Below, piece by piece: positions 1-6,512 of a DNA stretch of 6,945 nucleotides. The notes beneath the pieces are model-generated. The model was not told the origin of the DNA and searched no databases. It saw only the letters and a program-made list of their open reading frames with translations. Position 1 is the stretch's first letter, and every line of letters begins with the position of its first letter. The position numbers and the translations under genes are program-made. This DNA comes from DAOVDI01 sp965373045. GTDB taxonomy: Bacteria > Acidobacteriota > Aminicenantia > Aminicenantales > Aminicenantaceae. The stretch lies in NCBI GenBank assembly GCA_965373045.1, contig CBDVEQ010000141.1:1-6945 (forward strand). The letters are read 5' to 3'.

Positions 1-81
1 AATACACCACAGAATCAGCAGGTCATAATTATGGGATATGTTCGATCTCTTTTTCCTATTAAAGCAACCTGGATTATTCAT
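1..81 (-). CDS. Possible start of an unidentified gene, running off the left edge
   Basis: Downstream of the dehydrogenase gene, the minus strand has an ATG at 79-81 followed by 27 open codons to the window edge (MNNPGCFNRKKRSN... then ...DLLILWCI). The reading begins with a basic stretch (RKKR) and turns hydrophobic at the edge, as in the N-terminus of a membrane protein. A GTG nine codons' worth of open frame upstream is limited by a stop soon after, so the start would be near here. No convincing Shine-Dalgarno sequence precedes the ATG. It lies 63 bases after the dehydrogenase stop and could be the next gene of the operon, for example a transporter, but nothing identifies it and it may be chance. 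Confidence 0.2.
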   Translation of the reverse strand, partial: MNNPGCFNRKKRSNISHNYDLLILWCI

Positions 82-144
82 AAAATTAGACGACACCCAA
101 ATATACTTCTAATGATTTTGGCCCTTGGCCTTCTTTGTCTGCAA

Positions 145-939
145 CTACAAACGCCTGATGTCCATCCCCCCGCTGATCTCAAAAACCGAACCTGTGGAAT
201 AGGCAAAAGAACCTTTAGCCAGTGCGGCAACGGCCCTTCCCACATCCTCAGGCATCCCCCATCTTTTCTGAGGGACAAGACCTTCCTTAATGAGTTTATC
301 ATACTTCTCCCGTACAGGAGCAGTCATAGTGGTCTGAATGAGGCCCGGTCTCAGTTCATATACATTTATACCGTACTCGGCCAGACGGTCGGCATAATTT
401 TTTGCGGTCATGCTGAGTGCGGCTTTGGAAATACAGTACTCCGCACGGTTCGTGGATGAAACCTTCGCTGAGATGGAGGAGATGAATACAATACAGGACA
501 TTAAATCCGCTCCAGCCTCAACCTGTTCGATCATCTGGCGTGCGACCTTTTGCGTCAGAAAAAATGCACCTCTCATATTGATGGATATCAGCCTGTCGAA
601 ACTCTCAGGCGTCGTTTTCAGAATATCCAGTCTTTTCCGGGGAGCGACACCTGCATTATTCACAAGTACATCGATGCGGCCGAATTTATCAAGAGTCTCC
701 TGGACCAGTCTTTCATGAGAAGCCAGGGCTGAAATATCTCCCTGAACGGGAAGAAATGCTGATCCCAATTCTTCAACCAGATTTTTAACCTCAAACAATC
801 CTTCCTTTATATTGGCCGGCTCATACAGGATGTCATTTCCAACGATATCAAATCCGCTTTTCGCTAATTCCAGAGCTATCCCCCGGCCGATCCCCATTCC
901 GGCCCCGGTGATAAGGGCAACTTGTCTTTTTTCTTTCAT
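145..939 (-). CDS. Short-chain dehydrogenase/reductase (SDR), FabG-like, NAD(P)-dependent
   Basis: A complete classical SDR of 264 residues, the usual length for a soluble cytoplasmic tetrameric oxidoreductase acting on an alcohol/ketone pair. The Rossmann glycine motif TGAGMGIG is at 11-18. Asp36 at the end of beta-2 favours NAD(H), an inference from the family. NNAG is at 94-97. The catalytic tetrad is Asn121, Ser155, Tyr168 and Lys172 (YCISK), and an RPG turn follows at 197-199. The start is supported by AGAGGT six bases upstream. The closest recognisable style is the group annotated as 3-ketoacyl-ACP reductase that often sits in catabolic clusters and ends in GG-x-x-IRRL. The position as last gene of a redox operon argues against fatty-acid synthesis and for a small ketone or alcohol substrate. 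It is separated from the flavoprotein gene by 60 bases that contain a tiny ORF. Confidence 0.93.
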   Translation of the reverse strand: MKEKRQVALITGAGMGIGRGIALELAKSGFDIVGNDILYEPANIKEGLFEVKNLVEELGSAFLPVQGDISALASHERLVQETLDKFGRIDVLVNNAGVAPRKRLDILKTTPESFDRLISINMRGAFFLTQKVARQMIEQVEAGADLMSCIVFISSISAKVSSTNRAEYCISKAALSMTAKNYADRLAEYGINVYELRPGLIQTTMTAPVREKYDKLIKEGLVPQKRWGMPEDVGRAVAALAKGSFAYSTGSVFEISGGMDIRRL

Positions 940-952
940 GCTGTGACCTCTT

Positions 953-997
953 CTAAAAGCGAAGAATCATGGTCTTTAAAGAATTGAGTTTTTTCAT
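953..997 (-). CDS. 14-codon leader-like ORF between flavoprotein and SDR genes
   Basis: The minus strand reads MKKLNSLKTMILRF followed by TAG. The ATG (995-997) is preceded six bases upstream by AAGGAGGT, an almost perfect Shine-Dalgarno sequence that overlaps the last codons of the flavoprotein gene. The stop codon abuts the Shine-Dalgarno sequence of the SDR gene (TAG then AAGAGGT). This arrangement would let ribosomes pass from the flavoprotein to the SDR by coupling through the small ORF. It could be a true small peptide, a coupling device, or the remnant of a gene lost from the operon. No function can be read from the peptide, which is basic with a short hydrophobic end. Confidence 0.4.
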   Translation of the reverse strand: MKKLNSLKTMILRF

Positions 998-999
998 GT

Positions 1000-3024
1000 T
1001 TAGACCTCCTTGATAACATCATCCTTTCTGAATTCAGACCAGATATTCTCGAACCATGAATCCTCCTGGGGAACAGGGCGGACATCCACCCAGGTTTTCC
1101 TGATTTTTCCGTCATCATCCAGACAGATCTCCAGGATCCTGCCTCCCTCTAAAGACTCTCCACTTTCCAGAGAAAACCGCCATTTGTCTCCCAGTTGAGA
1201 GCAGGGCTTTTCTCCCGATCTATCCAGAACCAGATAGGAACCTCGGCTTCTGCCCCCTTTTTTCAGATATTCCAGGATGGCCTCCAGATAAAGCGCATGT
1301 GTCAGGCAGAGATCCCGGACTTTGAAGGCGGCAGGCAGATCCTGAGCTGAGCAGCCCTTCATACCGGTTTTTAAGCGTCTATAGAGTGCCCAGGCTTCCT
1401 GAAGGGCGGCCTCGACCTTTTCAAAGCTGCGCATATGTGCTCCGTATGACGACATCCTCCTCTGGATCTCCTCCCGAACTTTCTCGATGGAAGGACGATC
1501 AAAAGCGCCTGATTGCAGAAAATAACCGGCTTGATCCAGTCTTTCTTTGATCTGACTTTCAGCAAAAACAAGAAATCGGTTCTCATCAAGAGGCATATCT
1601 CTATATCTTCGAGCGATAAACTGCGCGGCCCTCAGGCTCCCTGCCTGACCGGAATTAAGGGCAGATCCACCCGGCCTGTAAACACCATGAGTTCCATTAA
1701 TCTCTCCGACCGGAAAAAGATGATTGATATTGGATTCCCACCAGATATTACCTTTGAGCCCGCCATTGTTGTGCTGGGCGCAGACTGCGATTTCGAGATA
1801 ATCCCGGGTGAGGTCGATCCCATGGTCTTTATAGAGATTTATGGCCGGCTGATTCATCTTTGCCAGCCTTTCGATCGGTGTTCCGAACAAGGCGCCGGAA
1901 TTTCCCAGATAAACAAAGGCCTCTTTCCCGAGCAGATCAAATGAAAAATCTTCCAGGATATTGGCGCCGGATGGATTCCTGGTAAAATCTAAAAAAACCC
2001 GCCTTCCTTTGTCTACAATCTCCTGATAAACAAGCAGATCGATCAGAGAAGATCCATAGTCAAAAACCTTTCTGGGATCGAACGGCCACTGGTATCCTTT
2101 AAGAAACACTGCTGTCGCCAACCGGCCCATGTCAGGAAAATAGTTATTCAGAAACTCCTGCTCATCCTTTCCCTCTTTGTCTATGGAAACATAACGCGGG
2201 ATTACCTGCTGATAGGTCCCTGACAGGTTCCAACGAAATTTAATAGACGCCAGGCCGAACTGGGACTCTGTTAGATTGTGTCCCACAGCCCCAATCTCAA
2301 AAGCTAGACCATGGGACCCGACCTGGCTTTCAGGATAGACCGAAGTCTTGTAGATTCCGGCCGGCCCTCCAGTGCCTAAGACAACATTCTCTGCATTAAA
2401 GATCACAAATCCAAAATTTCCGGAATCGAGACTGGTTTTATCCAGAGCGATAGCCCCGATGACTCTTTTGTTTTTCAGGCTCGAATCCGTAAGCAGGGCA
2501 ATTACTTCATGTTTATCCAGCACAGAAATCTCTTTTTTCTTTACTTCGTCTGCCAGAGCCATGAACATATTGTGAGATGTCAGAGGGCCGGCTGATGTCC
2601 CTCTTTGTCTTGGGTCATGGTCGGTCTTGTATCCCACAAAGGCTCCAAAGCGGTCGTGTGGAAAAGGGACGCCCAGGTGGACAAGATGGAAAAAAGCGCG
2701 TGCAGAATTCTGCGCCTCACAAAGAGCAATATCCCCATGCATACACCCGCCCTTGAACAGATCCTGTGCCATATCCAGGGGAGAATCCGGGACATTACCG
2801 GCCAGTGATATCTTATAATACGTCTGTTTGTCCGAACCGGAATTGTTGGATGTCCCGCCACCCCATTGATCGGTCACAATGAGAATGTTTTTTTGCCCTA
2901 ATTCATAAAGCTGGACCGCTGCATTTAAAGAGGCGCCGCCGCTCCCAATGACCAGAGTATTTAAGGAATAGCAGGGGATTTTATAATTTCCAATAACTAT
3001 CGTATTACAATTCTTACTACTCAT
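1000..3024 (-). CDS. FAD-dependent fumarate reductase/succinate dehydrogenase-like flavoprotein
   Basis: A 674-residue soluble flavoprotein of the FAD-binding-2 (fumarate reductase/SdhA/L-aspartate oxidase) superfamily. The dinucleotide-binding fold begins at residues 22-36 with VIGSGGASLNAA, a variant in which Ser32 takes the usual last glycine. A flavin-contact stretch GGGTSNNSGS follows at about 55-64. RGTSAGP is at 141-147, VLGTGGPAGIY at 215-225, HNNGG at 418-422, and the C-terminal FAD signature GEINGTHGVYRPGG at 440-453, followed by SALNSGQ. From about 480 there is a helical domain as in SdhA, with an SRGSY motif near 595, then about 75 residues of mixed strand character that I do not recognise. 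No signal peptide, heme-binding CxxCH or Fe-S motif is visible, so electrons must come from a partner. The OYE gene ends 22 bases upstream, and the start has AGAGGA four bases upstream. The reaction is probably C=C reduction or dehydrogenation; the substrate is unknown. Confidence 0.88.
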   Translation of the reverse strand: MSSKNCNTIVIGNYKIPCYSLNTLVIGSGGASLNAAVQLYELGQKNILIVTDQWGGGTSNNSGSDKQTYYKISLAGNVPDSPLDMAQDLFKGGCMHGDIALCEAQNSARAFFHLVHLGVPFPHDRFGAFVGYKTDHDPRQRGTSAGPLTSHNMFMALADEVKKKEISVLDKHEVIALLTDSSLKNKRVIGAIALDKTSLDSGNFGFVIFNAENVVLGTGGPAGIYKTSVYPESQVGSHGLAFEIGAVGHNLTESQFGLASIKFRWNLSGTYQQVIPRYVSIDKEGKDEQEFLNNYFPDMGRLATAVFLKGYQWPFDPRKVFDYGSSLIDLLVYQEIVDKGRRVFLDFTRNPSGANILEDFSFDLLGKEAFVYLGNSGALFGTPIERLAKMNQPAINLYKDHGIDLTRDYLEIAVCAQHNNGGLKGNIWWESNINHLFPVGEINGTHGVYRPGGSALNSGQAGSLRAAQFIARRYRDMPLDENRFLVFAESQIKERLDQAGYFLQSGAFDRPSIEKVREEIQRRMSSYGAHMRSFEKVEAALQEAWALYRRLKTGMKGCSAQDLPAAFKVRDLCLTHALYLEAILEYLKKGGRSRGSYLVLDRSGEKPCSQLGDKWRFSLESGESLEGGRILEICLDDDGKIRKTWVDVRPVPQEDSWFENIWSEFRKDDVIKEV

Positions 3025-3046
3025 AATTCCTCTTATCCAAACTTTA

Positions 3047-4402
3047 TCATATAACCAATGGCTTTCCCTTTTTTGGGAACGCTAATTTATAAGCCCTGCT
3101 GTATATCTCCCTGTCACGCACAGAACAGCCACTGACCGACCCGGCCCGCATCAGATCTGTGCACCGGGAACATGTGATGCAGACTTTGTCTTGGTCCAGA
3201 CTCCCGCTGTCCATCAAATCCTTTGGAGCATCAGGATAGGCAATAGAACTCCGGCCCAGACCGATCAAACCGGCCTTTCCCCTGCTTATAACTGCCGCCC
3301 CTACATGAGGAAAATATTGACGCAGCCACGAATATCCGGTTCCCACAATGGGCGTTTCAGAGAATTCCGCCTGAATCTCTCCTGTGATATTGATCAACCG
3401 GCCCACTCCTTCCAGAGGATGTTCCGGCGGATTGGAGTCCCCTTTCAATGGACGGTCAAAGGGCCGGCTAAAATGCGGATTGTATTGGGGAATTCCCACC
3501 GTGATGTTAAACAGCCCGCATCCCAGGGAGATCATTTGCCGGATCAACTCCTTGGGCTCTGAAAGGTCGATTTCTTTGGATCCGTCTTCCGGAACTCCAA
3601 ACCCATAGGGAAAAGCAAGCCCGTCATACGCGTTCAAACGCAGCGCACACACAAGATCCGGGATCTCTTCCCTGATCTTTTCACACAGTTCAGTCAGGAA
3701 ACGAATGCGGTTCTCAAAACTCCCGCCATATCGGCTTCCCTCGCGTGTATGTGCGGACAGCAGGTCATGGAGCAGATAGCCGTGGCAGGCTTTAATATCC
3801 ACTCCATCAAATCCTGCTTCATATGCCATACGGGCTGCATCAAGGAATACATCCTGGAGAAAGTTCAGCTCATCATCCGAGAAAACATGTATATTCCCAG
3901 GATATCTGTCGAGGATTGGGTTTATACAAGCCGCCTGAGGGGAAAGCCGCCCTTCAGGACGGCTGTAGCGGCCGGAATGTGTGAGTTGAAGAATACACAC
4001 AATGTCCTGCTTGCTGCCGAATTCCTGATGTGCCGCATTTCGTGTCTTCTCGACAAGCCGCTTGAATCCATCTAAAGTATTCGCATCGAGTTTCATCTGC
4101 CTGGGATTGGACCGGCCTTCCTCTATTACAGAAGTGGCCTCAAACCAGATCAGGCCGTTTCCTCCTCTTGCGTATCTCGCATAGCGGCGGAGAGCCAGTT
4201 CCCCCGGAGTGCCGTTAAATTCAGCATCAAATCCTTCCATGGGCTGTACAGCAAACCGATTGGGCGCTGTTCTGGATCCAACCCGGATCTCTTCAAACAG
4301 AACATCAATACTTTCCTGAAAGGGCAAATCTATTCCCAGATCTTCAGCTTTTTCTAACAGGTCTTCTGCTGTTAAAAATCCAAATGGTTCATAGGATGCC
4401 AT
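3047..4402 (-). CDS. NADH:flavin oxidoreductase / old yellow enzyme family with a [4Fe-4S] motif
   Basis: An OYE-type FMN TIM barrel of 451 residues from the ATG at 4402. An in-frame GTG at 4471 would add 23 residues, but these are unlike the family, and AGAG lies six bases before the ATG. Visible landmarks are FAVQPMEG at 50-57, QLTHSGRYSRPEG at 139-151, the active-site stretch VDIKACHGYLL at 201-211, YGGSFENRIRFL at 225-236 and the phosphate-binding ISRGKAG region near 385. Near the C-terminus, Cys408, 411, 414 and 426 form C-x2-C-x2-C-x11-C, resembling the 4Fe-4S site of 2,4-dienoyl-CoA reductase and trimethylamine dehydrogenase. Those enzymes continue into a FAD/NAD domain, whereas this protein ends 25 residues after the last Cys. 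It is the first gene of the operon and probably an enoate/enone-type C=C reductase. Where the family usually has His in the active site, this protein has Lys204. Confidence 0.9.
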   Translation of the reverse strand: MASYEPFGFLTAEDLLEKAEDLGIDLPFQESIDVLFEEIRVGSRTAPNRFAVQPMEGFDAEFNGTPGELALRRYARYARGGNGLIWFEATSVIEEGRSNPRQMKLDANTLDGFKRLVEKTRNAAHQEFGSKQDIVCILQLTHSGRYSRPEGRLSPQAACINPILDRYPGNIHVFSDDELNFLQDVFLDAARMAYEAGFDGVDIKACHGYLLHDLLSAHTREGSRYGGSFENRIRFLTELCEKIREEIPDLVCALRLNAYDGLAFPYGFGVPEDGSKEIDLSEPKELIRQMISLGCGLFNITVGIPQYNPHFSRPFDRPLKGDSNPPEHPLEGVGRLINITGEIQAEFSETPIVGTGYSWLRQYFPHVGAAVISRGKAGLIGLGRSSIAYPDAPKDLMDSGSLDQDKVCITCSRCTDLMRAGSVSGCSVRDREIYSRAYKLAFPKKGKPLVI

Positions 4403-4488
4403 AGCAATCTCTATTTTATAGGAAAGCCTGTTGTATCTAAAGAACAAAATATGATATGAATTATTCTTCACAATTACAGGAGGAGATC
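4403..4488. promoter_or_regulatory. Divergent intergenic region upstream of the redox operon
   Basis: These 86 AT-rich bases separate the leftward operon from a rightward broken ORF and must hold the operon promoter. Only weak candidates are visible. For the operon (minus strand) there is TTGTGA (4468-4473) and TATTTT (4446-4451) with a 16-base spacer. For the rightward ORF there is TTGTAT (4431-4436) and TATGAA (4455-4460) with an 18-base spacer. The two overlap, which would permit shared control. No clear operator palindrome stands out. Confidence 0.35.
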
Positions 4489-4614
4489 ATGGCAGGATTT
4501 GAAGGAATAAAATGGGCAAACATACAGATGCTTTATCTCTTAAACAACAAAACATTCAGCACACAGGAAGCAGACGCTAAAGTTTTTGCTGTTTCACGGG
4601 GCTTTGTTGCATGA
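4489..4614 (+). pseudogene. N-terminal fragment of a divergent gene with an HTH-like segment, cut by the IS
   Basis: The plus strand has AGGAGG (4478-4483) five bases before an ATG at 4489, the strongest initiation site on this strand. Thirty-seven chromosomal codons follow. The reading then enters the insertion sequence at a codon boundary (4599/4600), adds GFVA from the IS end and stops. Residues 22-37 read TFSTQEADAKVFAVSR, which has the spacing of a helix-turn-helix (Ala, four residues, then Val-Ser-Arg) as in GntR and other regulators. A divergent position next to a metabolic operon is typical of its regulator, so this may be a disrupted transcription factor. Caution: the match is short, the family cannot be assigned, and no convincing continuation is seen after the IS, where the same frame reads NKRIHKIG and runs antisense to the channel gene. 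Confidence 0.45.
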
Positions 4615-4617
4615 ATC
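4600..4617 (+). repeat. Left terminal inverted repeat of the IS
   Basis: GGCTTTGTTGCATGAATC; its reverse complement recurs at 5699-5716 with two mismatches. It lies on the transposase 3' side, 35 bases beyond the stop codon. Confidence 0.88.
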
Positions 4618-4652
4618 AAAAACATGTGCGTCTCTTCTTCTGACTCACAATT

Positions 4653-5621
4653 CTATCCAATCGCATAGGACAAAGGTTCACTCATTTCGAGCATCCGATT
4701 CAGAATAGCACAACCAATCGCAGCTTCCAGCTTCTGAGCATCATAATTCTTGGCTTTCAACCGTCCACCAATAATTCTCTTATAACGATAGAATACGTTT
4801 TCCGCATGACTCTGCAAATAGTATCCAGATTGGCGTTTCCACTCTGATTGTCCCTTGGCTCGGATCTCCGCAATATGACGGTCTCGCTGAGAGGAAACAA
4901 TGATGGAATTGTTGGACAACAGCGCGCTTTTTCTCGGCGGCACGATAACCTCGGCTCCTGGTGAATGATGGTCCACAGCCTCGTATACTGCCTCCTGGTC
5001 ATAGATTCTGTCTCCTACGAATCGATCAATTTCTCGGTCAAGTTGAGCCAGAAGGCTAGGCACCTGAGACGGATCATGTTCGTGTCCATTAGTGACCTTG
5101 GAGGCCAGGATCCGACCATTCTCATCCACACCAATGTGCAGTTTCTTCCAACGTTTGTGCCGTCTTTCCCCATGTTTTTTGGAATGCCATTCTCCCTGGC
5201 CACAGATCTTCAAACCCGTACTGTCCACGATAAAGTGCACAGGGCCGGCCGGCAAGCTCCCGATGCATCTGCAGACGTTTACCGTTTGGTTCCGGCGGGA
5301 TACGGTCGTGTGATCTGGGCAAGGCAGATACAAATCCATCAGTTTTAGGATGGATTTGAGGAATCCTTCCGCCTGGCGTAATGGAAGGTGAAAGACAAGC
5401 CTGAGCAATATCGAAGTCTCGATGGCGATGTCAGAATAGATCGGTTGGCCGCCCCGCTTTCCGTTCTTTGGAGGTGTCCACGCGTCGATGGCGTCTCGGC
5501 TGAGCCAGACAGTAATATCGCCTCGGTTTCGAAGAGATTGCTCATACTCCGACCAGTTCTTGACACGGTAGGATGTCTTGTATTTCGGATGTCTATACGC
5601 TCTCTTGTGGGCTTCGGCCAT
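4653..5621 (-). CDS. IS5/IS903-group DDE transposase
   Basis: A 322-residue transposase that cuts and rejoins the IS ends. The ATG at 5621 is preferred because GGAGGT precedes it by four bases; an in-frame ATG at 5633 would add four residues (MEVS) and overlap that site. The N-terminus (YRHPKYKT, then NWSEYEQSLRNRGDITVWL) is the classic opening of this group. From the 5621 start, the catalytic triad is Asp133 in VDSTGLKI, Asp204 in GDRIYD, and Glu274 in HAENVFYRYKRIIGG. The basic residues after the Glu form the family's Y-R-E-K type signature. Length is normal and no interruption is seen, so the enzyme is probably functional. It is the only gene of the element. Confidence 0.95.
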   Translation of the reverse strand: MAEAHKRAYRHPKYKTSYRVKNWSEYEQSLRNRGDITVWLSRDAIDAWTPPKNGKRGGQPIYSDIAIETSILLRLVFHLPLRQAEGFLKSILKLMDLYLPCPDHTTVSRRNQTVNVCRCIGSLPAGPVHFIVDSTGLKICGQGEWHSKKHGERRHKRWKKLHIGVDENGRILASKVTNGHEHDPSQVPSLLAQLDREIDRFVGDRIYDQEAVYEAVDHHSPGAEVIVPPRKSALLSNNSIIVSSQRDRHIAEIRAKGQSEWKRQSGYYLQSHAENVFYRYKRIIGGRLKAKNYDAQKLEAAIGCAILNRMLEMSEPLSYAIG

Positions 5622-5656
5622 GCTGACCTCCATTGGATTTACGGATTTTACATGCT

Positions 5657-5688
5657 TATAAAGTGATGGTCCACCGATGTAATGTCAA
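5657..5688 (-). promoter_or_regulatory. Candidate transposase promoter inside the right IS end
   Basis: On the minus strand a perfect TTGACA (5683-5688) is followed by TTTATA (5657-5662). The spacer is 20 bases, longer than ideal, so this would be a weak promoter, as is usual for transposases. The site lies between the right inverted repeat and the transposase start and reads into the transposase. Confidence 0.35.
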
Positions 5689-5698
5689 CACCACAATG

Positions 5699-5716
5699 GA
5701 TTCGTGCACCAAAGCC
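5699..5716 (-). repeat. Right terminal inverted repeat of the IS
   Basis: Read on the minus strand it is GGCTTTGGTGCACGAATC, which differs from the left end at two positions. It lies on the transposase 5' side and marks the outer border of the element, 34 bases from the stop codon of the channel gene. Confidence 0.88.
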
Positions 5717-5750
5717 TTCTTACGGAACAAAAGAATTCATAAAATAGGTG

Positions 5751-6398
5751 TCATGCTGATTCCTCTTCGCTATACGTGTAATTTACTATCTTTTTCTTAC
5801 TCAAATCGAGATTGGGAACTATTACTATTGCTTTATCCTCAGATAAAAATTTAGACCTTCTGACTCCTATATCCAATACTTCCACCATCTCTCCAGTGGG
5901 AAGTTTTATCCGGTCTCCTATTTTGAATGGCCTGTCTATCATGATCAAGAAACCGGCTATTAAATTGGCAATGGTGTCCTGGGCGGCAAGGGCAATAGCT
6001 AACGAACTTACACCCAGAGCTGCTACAAGCGCATTTATGTTAACGCCGAAATGACTCAAAAGAATAATCAGAGCTATTATCCATAGGATTACATTTGTCG
6101 TCTTTGCAAAGAAAGGTATGAATTTGTCGTCCAACTTTGTTTTCGTTTTTGATGCGATGTTCAGCTTATACCAATTAAAGAATGCTCCCGAGGCCCTTTG
6201 CAACCAATAAACTATTATTATTAAGCTCAATGTAAAAAATGCATGACCGATATTTTTTCTCCAGGTCTCTGCTATCAGGCCTTTAATTTGCATCACATAA
6301 AATACATATAGTAAACCCAGAAGTACTCCAATAATTGCCGGCAATAAGCTCCTCTTTCTAATTTCGCCCCACATCTTGTTCGAAATTTTAAAATCCAT
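5751..6398 (-). CDS. MscS-family mechanosensitive channel, C-terminally short
   Basis: A 215-residue inner-membrane protein. Hydrophobic segments lie near 18-37, 51-68 and 101-116. The pore-lining helix is at about 123-150, with the characteristic Gly/Ala-rich run ALVAALGVSSLAIALAAQDT. The beta domain follows: RPFKIGDRIKLPTGEMVEV at 156-174 and IVPNLDLSKKKIVNYT at 193-208. Channels of this type open under membrane tension to release solutes during osmotic downshock. A full MscS continues for roughly 80-100 residues as an alpha/beta cage, but here the frame stops seven residues after the beta domain (SEEESA then TGA) and no other frame continues it. The IS begins 34 bases further on. It may be a truncated copy or a naturally short variant. 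The start is firm: AGGAGGAG lies seven bases before the ATG. The gene is more AT-rich than the redox operon. Confidence 0.85.
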   Translation of the reverse strand: MDFKISNKMWGEIRKRSLLPAIIGVLLGLLYVFYVMQIKGLIAETWRKNIGHAFFTLSLIIIVYWLQRASGAFFNWYKLNIASKTKTKLDDKFIPFFAKTTNVILWIIALIILLSHFGVNINALVAALGVSSLAIALAAQDTIANLIAGFLIMIDRPFKIGDRIKLPTGEMVEVLDIGVRRSKFLSEDKAIVIVPNLDLSKKKIVNYTYSEEESA

Positions 6399-6494
6399 CT
6401 TTGTCTCCTCCTACATATTTACTTCAATAATACTTCTTTGCTCTTTCATCGGCATATCATAGCGGATTATGCTCCCCCTACTCACGGACGCAAA

Positions 6495-6512
6495 TATAAG
6501 AATTTGCTTTTT
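6495..6512 (+). repeat. 18-bp direct repeat, copy 1
   Basis: TATAAGAATTTGCTTTTT, repeated at 6552-6569 with one mismatch; copies start 57 bases apart. This copy also forms a 6-bp inverted repeat, GCAAAT/ATTTGC around a six-base loop (6490-6507), followed by a T run on the plus strand. That resembles a weak terminator, but no plus-strand gene precedes it. Confidence 0.6.

Larger units (their letters stand above)
4600..5716 (-). mobile_element. IS5-family (IS903-like) insertion sequence, 1117 bp
   Basis: The element is bounded by 18-bp inverted repeats that agree at 16 of 18 positions and begin GGCTTTG, very like the ends of IS903. It holds one transposase gene on the minus strand with all three catalytic acids and no visible frameshift, so it looks complete. 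The flanking 9-mers, GTTTCACGG at 4591-4599 and TTCTTACGG at 5717-5725, agree at only 6 of 9 positions. IS903-type elements normally make a 9-bp target duplication, so this is either a decayed duplication or a junction formed by deletion or recombination. The left end interrupts an HTH-like ORF. Confidence 0.9.

Noticed and set aside
118..132. GGCC-CTT-GGCC hairpin downstream of the SDR gene as a terminator
   Set aside because: The stem is only four pairs with a three-base loop, and no T run follows in the direction of transcription.
31..459. 142-codon plus-strand ORF overlapping the SDR gene
   Set aside because: It is antisense to a well-supported SDR gene with all catalytic motifs, lacks a ribosome site and resembles no protein family.
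1513..1944. 143-codon plus-strand ORF inside the flavoprotein gene
   Set aside because: It lies wholly antisense to the FAD-signature region of the flavoprotein; it is a shadow of that gene's codon pattern.
4403..4471. GTG start at 4471 that would lengthen the OYE protein by 23 residues
   Set aside because: The extra residues are unlike OYE N-termini and would consume most of the promoter region; the ATG at 4402 has a fair ribosome site and gives a normal N-terminus.
4965..5348. 127-codon plus-strand ORF inside the IS
   Set aside because: It is antisense to the transposase catalytic domain and has no recognisable content. IS5 elements of this type normally have one gene.
5633..5854. 73-codon plus-strand ORF across the right IS border
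   Set aside because: It joins IS end sequence to the antisense of the channel gene, has no ribosome site and no family resemblance. It is noted only as the frame in which the broken HTH-like ORF might have continued.
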